A DNA stretch of 64,000 bases from Marmoricola sp. Its GTDB lineage: Bacteria; Actinomycetota; Actinomycetes; Propionibacteriales; Nocardioidaceae. The notes beneath the pieces were generated by a model. That model was given only the letters and a program-made list of their open reading frames with translations, made no database searches and was not told where the DNA came from. The translations under genes were made by a program, and so were the position numbers. This document shows, piece by piece, positions 46,647 through 56,247 of this stretch. How positions within the stretch are numbered: position 1 is the first letter of the stretch; each line of letters opens with the position of its first letter. The DNA is taken from the NCBI GenBank assembly GCA_025964775.1, contig JAOPYE010000037.1, forward strand, positions 62,001 through 126,000. The letters are read 5' to 3'.

Positions 46647-47906
46647 GTGAGCAGACCCAGGAACGCCGTCGTTGCCGTCGGGCGCGGCATCTGGCCCGTG
46701 GTGCGACGCACCTTGCTCGCCATTTTCGGCGTCCAGCTCGTCCTGGCGATCAGCCTCACCCTGGTCGACTCCTGGCGGCGGCGCGGCAAGAAGCCGCAGC
46801 CGTTCACCACCCTCAGCCCGCAGGACGTCCAGATCGGCAGCGGAACCGTGACGACGTACACCAACGGCGTCGACCTGTACGACGACATGCTCGCCGCGAT
46901 CGAGTCGGCCCAGCAGATGGTGCTCTTCGAGACCTACATCTGGAAGGGCGACGAGACCGGCGAGCGCTTCAAGCAGGCGCTGACCGCTGCGGCCGAGCGT
47001 GGCGTGGAGGTCTATGCGATCTACGACGCGTTCGCCAACATCGTCGTCGACCCCCGGTTCAAGACGTTCTCCCGGGTGCTCCGCGTGCTGAAGTACCCGG
47101 TCTACAACGCCGGCTGGCGCTTCTTCGACATCCGCCGTTACGGCCGCGACCACCGCAAGGTGCTGATCGTCGACGACGACGCTGCCTTCGTCGGCGGGTT
47201 CAACATCGGCGCCGCCTACGCCACGGAGTGGCGCGACACGCACTGCCGCATCACCGGTCCGGCGGTCTGGGACCTGAAACGCTCGTTCGCGGACTTCTGG
47301 AACGATCACCGCAGCGGGCGGCGTCTCCTGCTCCTGGAGACCACCGACTCCGAGTGGGAGCCGAGGATCCGCCTGCACCGCAACCTGCCGCGACAGTGGA
47401 TGTTCCCGATCCGGGCGATGTACCTCGAGGCCATCAACCGGGCCCGGCGCAACATCTGGATGACGCACGCCTACTTCATCCCCGATCCCGACTTCGTCGA
47501 CGCGCTCGTCACGGCTGCGCGGCGTGGCGTGGACGTCAAGATCCTGCTCCCCCGCACCTCCAACCACGTCGTGGCGGACTGGATCTCGCGCGGCTACTTC
47601 GGCCAGCTGCTCGAAGCCGGCGTGGAGATCCACCGGTTCGAGGGCGCGATGGTGCACGCCAAGACAGCCACGATCGACGGCAAGTGGTCCACGGTCGGGA
47701 CGGCGAACATCGACCGACTGAGCATGTCGGGCAACTACGAGATCAACGTCGAGTTCATCGACCCGGGGATGGCGAAGGTGATGGAGGCGATCTTCGCCTC
47801 CGACCTGGAGCAGTGCTCGCACCTGTCGAGTCGCGACTGGAACGCCCGCGGGGTGCACCGCCGGTTCACCGAAGCAGTCCTGAACCCGCTGCGCCACCTG
47901 CTCTGA
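46647..47906 (+). CDS. Phospholipase D-type cardiolipin synthase-like protein
   Basis: 419 residues. One N-terminal membrane segment (about 20-41) and two HKD motifs: His169-Lys171-Asp176 ([10 protein letters not shown]) and His337-Lys339-Asp344 (HAKTATIDG). Two HKDs plus a membrane anchor fit a bacterial cardiolipin synthase. Starts 60 nt from the divergent uvrB gene and is followed 18 nt later by an SDR gene. Confidence 0.85.
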   Translation: MSRPRNAVVAVGRGIWPVVRRTLLAIFGVQLVLAISLTLVDSWRRRGKKPQPFTTLSPQDVQIGSGTVTTYTNGVDLYDDMLAAIESAQQMVLFETYIWKGDETGERFKQALTAAAERGVEVYAIYDAFANIVVDPRFKTFSRVLRVLKYPVYNAGWRFFDIRRYGRDHRKVLIVDDDAAFVGGFNIGAAYATEWRDTHCRITGPAVWDLKRSFADFWNDHRSGRRLLLLETTDSEWEPRIRLHRNLPRQWMFPIRAMYLEAINRARRNIWMTHAYFIPDPDFVDALVTAARRGVDVKILLPRTSNHVVADWISRGYFGQLLEAGVEIHRFEGAMVHAKTATIDGKWSTVGTANIDRLSMSGNYEINVEFIDPGMAKVMEAIFASDLEQCSHLSSRDWNARGVHRRFTEAVLNPLRHLL

Positions 47907-47924
47907 TCTGACTAGGGTCGGGAC

Positions 47925-48806
47925 ATGCTCAGAGCCCCCGTGCGCGACCTCCGCGGCAAGAACGTCTTCCTCACCGGTGCGGCGAGCGGGATCGGGCGCG
48001 CCACGGCGCTGATGGCCGCCGATCAGGGCGCCTCGTTGTTCCTCACCGACGTGAACCAGCAGGGCCTGATCGACGTGGTCGCGGAGATCACCGAGGCCGG
48101 CGGCGACGTCGCCTACGCGTCCCCCGTCGACATCTCCGACCACGAGGGCGTCCGCGCGATGGCGGCCGAGATCACCGCCGACCACGGGTCGATGGACGTG
48201 GTGATGAACATCGCCGGGATCGCGTCGTGGGGCACGATCACGGCCCTCCCGCACAGCACCTGGCAGCGGGTCGTCGACATCAACCTGATGGGGCCGATCT
48301 CGGTGCTCGAGTACCTCGTCCCGCCGATGATCGAAGCCGGTCGGGGCGGCCACGTCGTCAACGTCTCCTCGGCGGCCGGGATCATCGGGATGCCGTGGCA
48401 CGCTGCGTACTCGGCCAGCAAGTTCGGCCTCCGCGGCGTATCCGAGGTGCTCCGCTTCGACCTGGCCCGACACCGCATCGGGGTCAGCCTGGTCTGCCCG
48501 GGCGGTGTCGACACCGGCCTGACCGAGACCGTGAGCATCGCCGGCGTCGACAACACCAGTCCGGCGTTCCGCAGGCTCCAGGCACGCTTCAAGAAGCGTG
48601 CGGTGTCGCCCGAGTCTGCAGCGCGTTCGATCCTGGACGGCGTACGGCGCAACAGGTACTGGGTCTACACCTCACCCGACATCCGGATCGCTCACCTCGC
48701 GCAGCGGTACTTCCCGCCCGGCTACGTCCTCGCGATGAAGGTGATGAACACGGTCGCCAACAAGGCACTCCCCCAGGTCGGCCGGGCCGTGCGGGAAGAC
48801 ACGTGA
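47925..48806 (+). CDS. Short-chain dehydrogenase/reductase
   Basis: 293 residues. TGAASGIGRA at 17-26, NIAG in place of NNAG, and Ser149, Tyr162, Lys166 (AYSASK). The C-terminal extension (YWVYTSPDIRIAHLAQRYFPPGYVLAMKVMN) is typical of SDRs acting on lipophilic substrates. The stop overlaps the start of the next gene (GTGA). Substrate unknown; a sterol or lipid alcohol is possible given the nearby mce operon. Confidence 0.88.
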   Translation: MLRAPVRDLRGKNVFLTGAASGIGRATALMAADQGASLFLTDVNQQGLIDVVAEITEAGGDVAYASPVDISDHEGVRAMAAEITADHGSMDVVMNIAGIASWGTITALPHSTWQRVVDINLMGPISVLEYLVPPMIEAGRGGHVVNVSSAAGIIGMPWHAAYSASKFGLRGVSEVLRFDLARHRIGVSLVCPGGVDTGLTETVSIAGVDNTSPAFRRLQARFKKRAVSPESAARSILDGVRRNRYWVYTSPDIRIAHLAQRYFPPGYVLAMKVMNTVANKALPQVGRAVREDT

Positions 48807-49336
48807 GCGGCCCGCGGATCGCCCCGGGCGGTCTCCGGGAGCTGGGGGTGCCGATCTGGTTGCTGACCCGGATCGCAGCCCGGGTGACCAAGACGGCCCC
48901 GCCGGCGATCTTCACCACGCTCGGGCGCGGCCGCGGGCTGTTCTGGGGCTGGCTCTTCTTCGCCAGCCAGCTGATGCCCGGTGGCACACTGCCCCGCCGC
49001 GAGACCGAGCTGGTGATCCTCCGGGTGGCGACCTTGCGAGGCTGCGCCTACGAGTTCGAGCACCACGTCCGGATCGGTCGACGTGCCGGCGTCACGGCGG
49101 CGGATGTCGAGCGCATCGGGATCGGTGCGGCCGCCGAGGGCTGGCAGCGCAACGAACAGCTGCTCATGGAGGTCACCGAGGAGCTGCTCGCGACCAAGGA
49201 CCTCGGCGACGGCACCTGGGCCCGGCTGCTGGCGGCGTACGACGACCGCACGGCGATCGAGCTGCTGCTCCTCGTCGGCCACTACGACATGCTGGCCACG
49301 ACCCTGATGACCCTGCGCCTCGAGCCCGACGCCTGA
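48803..49336 (+). CDS. Carboxymuconolactone decarboxylase-family protein
   Basis: 177 residues. ETELVILRVATLRGCAYEFEHHVRIGRRAGVT is the CMD/AhpD core with the E-x-x-HH proton relay; only one cysteine is present, so AhpD-like peroxidase activity is unlikely. GTG start overlaps the SDR stop by 4 nt, so the two form a coupled pair. Converges on the mas gene, 3 nt apart. Confidence 0.85.
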   Translation: MSGPRIAPGGLRELGVPIWLLTRIAARVTKTAPPAIFTTLGRGRGLFWGWLFFASQLMPGGTLPRRETELVILRVATLRGCAYEFEHHVRIGRRAGVTAADVERIGIGAAAEGWQRNEQLLMEVTEELLATKDLGDGTWARLLAAYDDRTAIELLLLVGHYDMLATTLMTLRLEPDA

Positions 49337-49339
49337 GGG

Positions 49340-49843
49340 CTACTGGGTGGTGAGGTTGTTGAGCTTGACCTCGTCGACCAGCCAGCGACCGCCCTGGCGG
49401 ACCATCGACATCGTCACCCGCGGCTGATCCAGGCCGGGCTGGGCCTGGCCCGGGTTGCTCAAGGTCTGGTCCACGAACACCAGGACCAGGACGTGGTCGA
49501 CGTCCTTCACCTCGGCCGCCGAGGCGACCACGCTGCCCACGGCATGAGCCTTCAGCTGGAGGACGAGCTTCTTGATCGGTGCGCTGACCTCGGCGTACTG
49601 CTTGCGGAACTTGGCCGTGCCTGCGTCGTCGACCCAGGCGAAGTCGTGCGGCAGCGTCCGGTAGTCGTAGGTCGTCATCGACACGACGGCTTTGCGAGCT
49701 GCTGCCTGGGCCTGCGTGCCGGCATCGGTGAGGTCGTGCTCGTGGCTCAGCGATCGCAGGGTGAGCACGAGGACCACCAGCGCGGCGACCAGGGCCACGG
49801 CCAGGACGCCGGTCGCGACCTGCCAGCGCTTCGAGGCCGTCAC
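49340..49843 (-). CDS. Mce-associated membrane protein, last gene of the mce operon
   Basis: 167 residues. One N-terminal membrane segment (about 8-28), then an outer NTF2-like domain (VSMTTYDYRTLPHDFAWVDD, VLVFVDQTLSN) ending VRQGGRWLVDEVKLNNL, typical of Mas proteins. GTG overlaps the mceF stop by 4 nt; a longer upstream frame is a shadow of mceF. Confidence 0.87.
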   Translation of the reverse strand: MTASKRWQVATGVLAVALVAALVVLVLTLRSLSHEHDLTDAGTQAQAAARKAVVSMTTYDYRTLPHDFAWVDDAGTAKFRKQYAEVSAPIKKLVLQLKAHAVGSVVASAAEVKDVDHVLVLVFVDQTLSNPGQAQPGLDQPRVTMSMVRQGGRWLVDEVKLNNLTTQ

Positions 49844-50934
49844 TGGACGGGTCCCGGAGCGTGGGCTGCCCCGCGCTGCAGGTTCGCGTGGCCTGACGCA
49901 CAGTGACCGGTGGTGACCAGCGGCCGTCGTACGGCGTTCGTCGGATCGCGTCGCGTCGTGGGGTAGGGGCACTCGGTGGATCGCTGTGGGATGCCCTCGA
50001 TCTGCAGCACGCCGTCCTTGACCGCCCTGCCCAGCACGCCGAGACCCGGTGCGTACCAGGCCAGCAGCGCCCCGAGCTGCGGTGAGTAGGACCGGAACAG
50101 GTCGGAGAAGGTGACCGCCTCACCCACGAAGCCCGGGAAGATCGTGGCGGCATCGGTGATCAGCCCGTGCAGCTGGGCGATCTGGGCGGGCGCCTGGGCG
50201 AGCGTGCTTCGCAGCTGGGGGTCGTAGCTGCGCAGGAACTGGGCGAACAGGCGTGAGGACGTCGCGAGCTGCCGGATGTCGTTGGCCTTCGACGGACCGA
50301 TGCTCAGCACGGCGCCACCGTTGGTGATCAGTCGATCGGTCTGGGGCCAGAGCCTGTCCAGGTCGACGAGCAGGACGTGGCCCTGGTCGACGAGCTTGCC
50401 GAGGTCGTCGCCGGTGCCGGCCAGCCCGGTGCTGAGCTCGGTGAGCAGCGAGTGGAGCTGGTCGGTGTTGATCTGGGCAAGGACCTTGTTCACCGCGATG
50501 ACCGTCGAGGCCAGCGTCTTGGGCAGATCCGTCGACGTCGCAGGGACCACCGAGCCGTCGTGGAGGAAGGGACCCTTGTCGGTGCGCGGCTGGAAGTCGA
50601 GGTACTGCTCACCGACGGGCGAGAGGCTGCGGACCTTCACCAGCGAATCGGTCGGGATGTTGTCCGAGGAGGTGATCGCGATGGTCGCGACCACGCCCGT
50701 CGAGGTCAGGTCGATCGTGCGGACCTTGCCGATCTTGACGCCCCGGTAGGTCACCGCCGACCCCTCGAAGAGGCCGCCGGTCGCGGCCATCTCGACCTTC
50801 ACGACCTTGGTGCCGCCGAGCAGCGGAGTGCCCAGGACCGAGCTGAAGAGGTAGGCCAGGGTGATGATCAGGACGAGTACGACGCCGAAGAAGCTCTGCC
50901 ACAGCCGGTCCTTGAAGATCGCGAACACCTTCAT
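49840..50934 (-). CDS. mceF: Mce family protein MceF
   Basis: 364 residues. N-terminal membrane segment (about 12-33), MlaD/MCE domain (about 40-118: VKVEMAATGGLFEGSAVTYRGVKIGKVRTI), then a long helical region. The MCE subunits assemble into a hexameric tube that carries lipid from the outer envelope to the YrbE permease. ATG overlaps the mceE stop by 4 nt. The C-terminus is Pro- and His-containing and ends without a Cys-rich tail. Confidence 0.93.
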   Translation of the reverse strand: MKVFAIFKDRLWQSFFGVVLVLIITLAYLFSSVLGTPLLGGTKVVKVEMAATGGLFEGSAVTYRGVKIGKVRTIDLTSTGVVATIAITSSDNIPTDSLVKVRSLSPVGEQYLDFQPRTDKGPFLHDGSVVPATSTDLPKTLASTVIAVNKVLAQINTDQLHSLLTELSTGLAGTGDDLGKLVDQGHVLLVDLDRLWPQTDRLITNGGAVLSIGPSKANDIRQLATSSRLFAQFLRSYDPQLRSTLAQAPAQIAQLHGLITDAATIFPGFVGEAVTFSDLFRSYSPQLGALLAWYAPGLGVLGRAVKDGVLQIEGIPQRSTECPYPTTRRDPTNAVRRPLVTTGHCASGHANLQRGAAHAPGPVQ

Positions 50935-52106
50935 CGGGCACCCCCGGAGGTTCCGGCCAGCATCCCGGAGAGGCTCAGCGGCGAGCTCGAGGTCGCCGGT
51001 TCGATGACGCGGGGCGACGTGCCGCCGCCAAGAAGACCGCCCAGCAGGCCGCCGAGCCCGCCGAGACCGCCGAGCAGGCCGCCGGTACCGTTGCCGTTGG
51101 CACCCGTGCTCCCGCCGCCGCCGGCACCGAGCAGGTTCGGCAGGCCCAGCTGGTCGAACTCGAGGACGAGGCGCATGTTGGCGTAGTCGCCGGGCACTGC
51201 GGTGTTGAGCAGCTTGCTCACGTTGACGAGGTCACTGAACGACGGCCCCAGATCGGCTCGCAGACCGAGGAACTCCTGGAGGACGGGGGTGACCTGGTTG
51301 ACCATCGACTCGATCTGGGCCCGGGTGTGGCCGACCACGTTGTTCGCGGTCGCCGAGAACTTCACGAGCTGGGCCAGCAACCGGGTCAGTCCCGGGGTGT
51401 TCTCGCGCAGCACCTGGGCAGCCGGGCGGATCTCGGTCATCGCCGCGTTGATGGTGCTCTTGTTCTCGTTGAGCACCTGCGAGAGACCGGCCAGCGAGCG
51501 CAGCGCCGCGTCGATGTCGCCGGTGGTCGCATCGGCCTGACCCAGGAAGGTGTTGGACCGGTCGAGCAGCTCGCGGACGTTGTCCTCGCGACCGCCGATC
51601 GCCTTGTTGAGCTCGTCGGTCACGGTCTGCAGCTGGTTGAGGCCGCCGCCGTTGACCAGCAATGAGGCGGACGACAGCGCGTCCTCGACGGTCGGCGCGG
51701 TCGTCGCGTTCACGGCCGCAAGCTCGTCGCCGTTGCGCATCAACGGCCCGGTCGCCGGGTTGCTCACGTCGACGAACAGCTCGCCGAGCGGGGTCGTGTA
51801 GCGCAACCGCGCGGTGGCGTCGCGGCGCATCTGGGCGTCAGTGCGGATCTTGATCGTCGCAATGGCCTTGAAGTCCTTGGTCGCCACCGACTGCACCTTG
51901 CCGGAGTCCACCCCGTTGACCTTGATCGCAGCGCCCTGGGCGAGGTTCAGCGCCTCGTCGAACGGGATCTTGATCGTGATCGTGTTGCCGCTCACCCCTG
52001 AGCCGGGCAACGGCAGGTCGCGCATCGTCGGTCCGCAGCCGGCGACGAGCGCCAGCCCGAGGACCGCGACGACCGCGGTGGCGAGGCTCTTCATCCGGCG
52101 GTTCAC
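50931..52106 (-). CDS. mceE: Mce family lipoprotein MceE
   Basis: 391 residues. Lipobox LVAG-Cys at residues 21-24, MCE domain next (TITIKIPFDEALNLAQGAAIKVNGVDSGKV), then a coiled helical region and a glycine-rich low-complexity tail (GGLLGGLGGLGGLLGGLLGGG). MceE is the lipoprotein subunit in known mce operons. GTG start overlaps the mceD stop by 4 nt (GTGA). Confidence 0.92.
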   Translation of the reverse strand: MNRRMKSLATAVVAVLGLALVAGCGPTMRDLPLPGSGVSGNTITIKIPFDEALNLAQGAAIKVNGVDSGKVQSVATKDFKAIATIKIRTDAQMRRDATARLRYTTPLGELFVDVSNPATGPLMRNGDELAAVNATTAPTVEDALSSASLLVNGGGLNQLQTVTDELNKAIGGREDNVRELLDRSNTFLGQADATTGDIDAALRSLAGLSQVLNENKSTINAAMTEIRPAAQVLRENTPGLTRLLAQLVKFSATANNVVGHTRAQIESMVNQVTPVLQEFLGLRADLGPSFSDLVNVSKLLNTAVPGDYANMRLVLEFDQLGLPNLLGAGGGGSTGANGNGTGGLLGGLGGLGGLLGGLLGGGTSPRVIEPATSSSPLSLSGMLAGTSGGAR

Positions 52107-53158
52107 CTGCCGATCCCCAGGAGCGCGAGGATGTTGTTGAGGTTCAGCAGCGACGGGCCGAACGCGGAGCAGAAGTCCGTCGGCGCCTGGTTGCACGACG
52201 AGTCGATCAAGCCGCCCAGCGGGGTCAGCACGGTCGGGTCGACCCGGACGCGGAGGCGGCCCTTGTCGTAGATCGCCCCCAAGTTCTGCAGCGTCAGCGG
52301 CATCACCCGGAGGATCTCGACCAGATCGGTGCGCTTGACCAGGAGCTTCTTCATCAGGTCGGTGGTCTGCGTGAGGGCCGAGACGAACTGCTGCCGGTTC
52401 TGGTGGGCGAAGTCGGCGACGACCTGGACCACGCTGCTCAGCGACTGCAGGGTGGACTGGAAATTGGTGCGTTCGTCGGCCAGCAGCTTGGTGGCGTTGC
52501 TGATCTGGGTGATGAAGTCACGCACCAGCTGCTGGTTGTCCGCGATCGTCCCGGTCAGGCTGTCCAGCGACTGCACGGTCGAGGTGATGTTGCCGCGCTG
52601 CTGGGAGATCGAGTTCACGGCGCCGCCGAGGGAGGTGATCGCGGTGTTGAACTCCGCCCCCTTGCCGGCCAGCGCGGTCGATCCGGACTGGAGGATGTTC
52701 TTGATCGCGTCCCGGGTCGACTTCGAGCCTGCGATCCCCGTGGCGAAGGTGTTCAGGGCTGCGAGGACGTCGTCGAAGTCGACGGGGGTCCGGGTCAGCG
52801 GCTGGGCGATCACGGCGCCGTTCTGCATCCGCGGTCCCGAGTGGTAGACCGGGGTCAGCTCGACGTACCGGTCGGTGGCGACCGAGCGCGCCACGACGAC
52901 CGCGCCGGCGCCGGCAGGGATCGGCTGGTCGGCGTTGACCTGCATGGTCACGCGGACGGTCGTGCCCTCCGGCGTGATCGAGGTGACCTTGCCGACCGGG
53001 ACGCCGAGGATGCCGACGTCGTTGCCGACGAACAGGCCGGCGGAGTCCGACATCATCGCGGTGATGGTGATGGTGTTCTTCCCGATGACGGGAATCGTGC
53101 AGCTGGTCAGACCCAGGACGAGGGCGATCAGCAGCGAGAATCCGAGCAGGCGTCTCAC
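52103..53158 (-). CDS. mceD: Mce family protein MceD, with possible lipobox
   Basis: 351 residues. Hydrophobic N-terminus ending LGLTSC (Cys20), which satisfies a lipobox, then an MCE domain (TITITAMMSDSAGLFVGNDVGILGVPVGKV) and a helical region. GTG start overlaps the mceC stop by 4 nt. MceD is not usually the lipoprotein subunit, so the Cys here is unexpected. Confidence 0.9.
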   Translation of the reverse strand: MRRLLGFSLLIALVLGLTSCTIPVIGKNTITITAMMSDSAGLFVGNDVGILGVPVGKVTSITPEGTTVRVTMQVNADQPIPAGAGAVVVARSVATDRYVELTPVYHSGPRMQNGAVIAQPLTRTPVDFDDVLAALNTFATGIAGSKSTRDAIKNILQSGSTALAGKGAEFNTAITSLGGAVNSISQQRGNITSTVQSLDSLTGTIADNQQLVRDFITQISNATKLLADERTNFQSTLQSLSSVVQVVADFAHQNRQQFVSALTQTTDLMKKLLVKRTDLVEILRVMPLTLQNLGAIYDKGRLRVRVDPTVLTPLGGLIDSSCNQAPTDFCSAFGPSLLNLNNILALLGIGR

Positions 53159-54126
53159 GGGCAGCCTCCTGCCCGGCAGGCGAGGTCGTCCGGCGGGATC
53201 GCCGGGGACTTGAGCCACAGGTCGCCCCACGGACCGTTGCCGGTCGCGTTGGCGAGATAGCGCACGGTCGGCGCCATCTGGTCCAGGACGCTCTTCAGGG
53301 TCGCGTCCTGGGAGCGGAGCGTGGTCAGGACGACGTTGAGCTGGCGCAGTGCCGGCGCCATGTCGGACTTGGTCGAGGAGACGATCGAGGCCAGGTTGCT
53401 GGCCAGCGTGGTCGTCTCGGTCAGCAGCGTGTGGATGGCCGCGCGACGCGAGTTGATCTCGGCCAGGACCAGGTTGCCGTCGCGCATCAGGACGACGATG
53501 TCGCCACTGCTCGCCGACAACTGGTTGGTCACGCTCCGGGCAGCCGCGATCAGGTCACCGGTCTGCCCACTGCGCTTCTGGACCGCCTCGGCGAGCCGGG
53601 CGACGCCGTCGAGCGCCGGACCGATGTTCTGGCTGGTGGCGGTCAGGGTCTTGCTGGTCTCGGTGAGCGCCTTCGCGAGCAGGACCGGGTCCAGCTTCTG
53701 CAGGTTGCCGGTGCCCTTCTCGAGCACGTCCTGCAGGTTGTACGGCACGGAGGTGTGCGCGAGCGGGATCGTGTCGAGCGAGCCGCTGCCCGACGGATCG
53801 ACCGCGAGGTAGTGCGTGCCCAGGAGGGTGGCGACCTTGACCGCGGCGGTCGTCGACGTACCGAGGTGCAGGTTGCTGCTCACCGTGAAGCCGACACGCA
53901 CCGTGTCGCCGTCGAGCACGATCGACTTGACCTTGCCCGTCGGTACGCCGTGGATCTCCACGTCCTCGCCGACGCGCAGCCCGGCCGTCTGCGCGAGGAT
54001 CGCGTGGTACTCGGTCTTGCCGAAGGACACGAAGGTCACGACCAGGACCAGGCCGGCGACCAGTACTCCGACGGCCATCGCGACGAGTCCCACCCGGAAC
54101 GGGTCGCGGTCTGCGAGCGGCTTCAT
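53155..54126 (-). CDS. mceC: Mce family protein MceC
   Basis: 323 residues from the ATG at 54126. Membrane segment about 13-35, MCE domain (YHAILAQTAGLRVGEDVEIHGVPTGKVKSI), then a helical region with repeated LxxxL spacing; ends with AGGCP. Overlaps mceB by 4 nt. Confidence 0.92.
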   Translation of the reverse strand: MKPLADRDPFRVGLVAMAVGVLVAGLVLVVTFVSFGKTEYHAILAQTAGLRVGEDVEIHGVPTGKVKSIVLDGDTVRVGFTVSSNLHLGTSTTAAVKVATLLGTHYLAVDPSGSGSLDTIPLAHTSVPYNLQDVLEKGTGNLQKLDPVLLAKALTETSKTLTATSQNIGPALDGVARLAEAVQKRSGQTGDLIAAARSVTNQLSASSGDIVVLMRDGNLVLAEINSRRAAIHTLLTETTTLASNLASIVSSTKSDMAPALRQLNVVLTTLRSQDATLKSVLDQMAPTVRYLANATGNGPWGDLWLKSPAIPPDDLACRAGGCP

Positions 54127-55139
54127 CGGCACACCTTCGACCAGGGACCGTTGTCGCTGCCGTTGAGGTTGAGCTTGGCCGGCCCGACCTGGACGATCAC
54201 CGAGCACAGGTAGATGTTGACCGCGTTCTGGTACGAGCTCGCGCGGCCGAGCGCCGCCAGGGTCGTGCCGAACGACCGGATCGCATCCACGAAGCCCTGC
54301 TTGTTGGCCACGAAGAGGTCCATCACCTGGCGGAAGTTCTTCACGGCCTGGATGGTCGGGACCTTGATGTCGGTCAGCAGCGAGGACGTGGAGCCGATCA
54401 GCTGGCTGACGCCGTCGATGGACGCGCCGATCGAGGCCCGGTCGGTGGCCAGACCGGTCATGAGGTTCCTCAGCTCGACCACGGTGGAGCGAAGTTCGCT
54501 GCCCTGCCCGGCGATGTCGACGACGACCGGTGTCAGGTTCGTCAGCACCTGGCCGACGAGCTGGTCGCGGTCGGCCAGGAAGTTGGTGATGTGGGCGGTC
54601 TGCTGGAGCAGCTGCTCGACGGTTCCGCCTTCACCCTGCAGGACCTTGATCAGCGACGTCGCGAGTGCGTTGACGTCGTCGGGCCGCAGCGCTTCGAACA
54701 GGGGCCGGAAGCCGTTGAGCAGCTCGGTGAGGTCGAAGCCCGGGCTGGTCATCGCCAGCGGGATCGTGGATCCGGACCGGAGCGCAGCCCCCCGCCTGCC
54801 GGTCTGGACGAGCGCGAGGTAACGCTGGCCGAGCAGGTTCTGGTAGCGCATCACGATCTTGGTGGTGTCCAGGATCGGTTGCGACGTGAGGAGGTCGAAG
54901 GAGACCTCGGCACCCTGCTGGGTGATCTTGATGCCGGAGACCCGGCCCACCCGAACACCGGCCACCCGCATGTCGTCGCCGGCACGCAGGCCGGCGACGT
55001 CGGTGAACTCGGCCTTGAAGTTCTCGGTGCTGCCGTTCAACCCGTTGAGCATCGTGTTGACCAGCAGCAGGCCCAGCAGCCCGGACGCCAGGGCGAAGAT
55101 CGTGAACTTGACGACGATGGAACGGAAGCCCTTGATCAT
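54123..55139 (-). CDS. mceB: Mce family protein MceB
   Basis: 338 residues. Membrane segment about 9-29, MCE domain (FKAEFTDVAGLRAGDDMRVAGVRVGRVSGI), helical region, and a C-terminal Cys pair region (IYLCSVIVQVGPAKLNL). ATG overlaps the mceA stop by 4 nt. Confidence 0.92.
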   Translation of the reverse strand: MIKGFRSIVVKFTIFALASGLLGLLLVNTMLNGLNGSTENFKAEFTDVAGLRAGDDMRVAGVRVGRVSGIKITQQGAEVSFDLLTSQPILDTTKIVMRYQNLLGQRYLALVQTGRRGAALRSGSTIPLAMTSPGFDLTELLNGFRPLFEALRPDDVNALATSLIKVLQGEGGTVEQLLQQTAHITNFLADRDQLVGQVLTNLTPVVVDIAGQGSELRSTVVELRNLMTGLATDRASIGASIDGVSQLIGSTSSLLTDIKVPTIQAVKNFRQVMDLFVANKQGFVDAIRSFGTTLAALGRASSYQNAVNIYLCSVIVQVGPAKLNLNGSDNGPWSKVCR

Positions 55140-56239
55140 CGGGCACCTCCGCTCGAACCATCGAGCATCGCGCTGACGCCGACCCGGTTCGCGCCGGTGC
55201 AGTTGTCGCCGCGGGCCACCCCGAACCGGGGGCAGTTGGCCGAGGTGTAGTACGGCGGAATGTCCAGGATGAACGAGGTCGCTGCCTCGAGGAAGCCGTG
55301 GTGCACGATCGTGCTGAGCTTCGCGTTCAGCATCCTGTTGGTCATGATCGAACCGGTGATACCCATGTGCCTGTTCGTGTAGACGACGTCGAGCAACGTC
55401 GCGGAGTTGTCGATGAATCGGATCAGGTCCGCCGAGTTCGCCGACACGAACGCATTGGCCTGGGCGGTCAGCGCGGTGCCGCCACTGATGATCGTCGCGA
55501 TCGAGGCCTTCTCGTCCACGATCGTGCGGGCCGCCACGAGCGCGTCGTTGGTGGCCTGGAGCAGATCGGGAGCGACCTCCTGAGCGAGCTGGAGGTTCGT
55601 GACCAGCGAGTGCAGGTCCGCGCGCACGGCGGGCAACCGCGGGTTGAGCCGCGCCAGGTAGGAGTTCGCCAGGTCGATCGTGTCGCCGAGCTGCTGGCCT
55701 CGGCCGTCGAGGGCCTGCGCCGCCGAGCCGATCGCCGAGGCGAGCTCGGCCGGCCCGACGGCCTTGACCAGGTTGTCGATGTCGTCGAGGGCCTGCTGGA
55801 GCTCCAGGGTGCCCTGCCTGCTGTCCGCCGGTACGACGGCACCGGCACGGAGCGAGGCGGTCGACGAGGGCCCCGACGTGGTCAGGTCGACGAACGACGT
55901 ACCGAACACCGTGGCGGGCAGGATCCGTGCGACGACGTTCGCCGGGATCATCTTCAGCTTGTCGCCCGGGATCGACATCTGCACCCGGACGCCGCCGTCG
56001 GGTCCGCGTCCGATGCTGGTGACCGTGCCGACGATGACGCCGCGGACCTTGACGTCGGCACTCTTGCCGAGCGACCCGCCGGCATCGGCGAGCTGCGCCG
56101 AGACGTGCTCCGGGCCGCCGAAGGTGCCGGAGGAGCGCATGAACAGCAGGCCGAGCGCGACGCCGATCACGACGACCATCCCGACTCCGCGCAGGGCGTA
56201 GTCGGAGCGCTTGAGGTCCTTGCGCACTGCTGCTGCCAA
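55136..56239 (-). CDS. mceA: Mce family protein MceA
   Basis: 367 residues. Membrane segment about 17-35, MCE domain (HVSAQLADAGGSLGKSADVKVRGVIVGTVTSI), then a long helical region; the C-terminus has two Cys (NCPRFGVARGDNC) that may pair. TTG start at 56239; a GTG four codons later is an alternative. Starts 8 nt after yrbEB. Confidence 0.92.
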   Translation of the reverse strand: MAAAVRKDLKRSDYALRGVGMVVVIGVALGLLFMRSSGTFGGPEHVSAQLADAGGSLGKSADVKVRGVIVGTVTSIGRGPDGGVRVQMSIPGDKLKMIPANVVARILPATVFGTSFVDLTTSGPSSTASLRAGAVVPADSRQGTLELQQALDDIDNLVKAVGPAELASAIGSAAQALDGRGQQLGDTIDLANSYLARLNPRLPAVRADLHSLVTNLQLAQEVAPDLLQATNDALVAARTIVDEKASIATIISGGTALTAQANAFVSANSADLIRFIDNSATLLDVVYTNRHMGITGSIMTNRMLNAKLSTIVHHGFLEAATSFILDIPPYYTSANCPRFGVARGDNCTGANRVGVSAMLDGSSGGAR

Positions 56240-56247
56240 CTAGCCCG

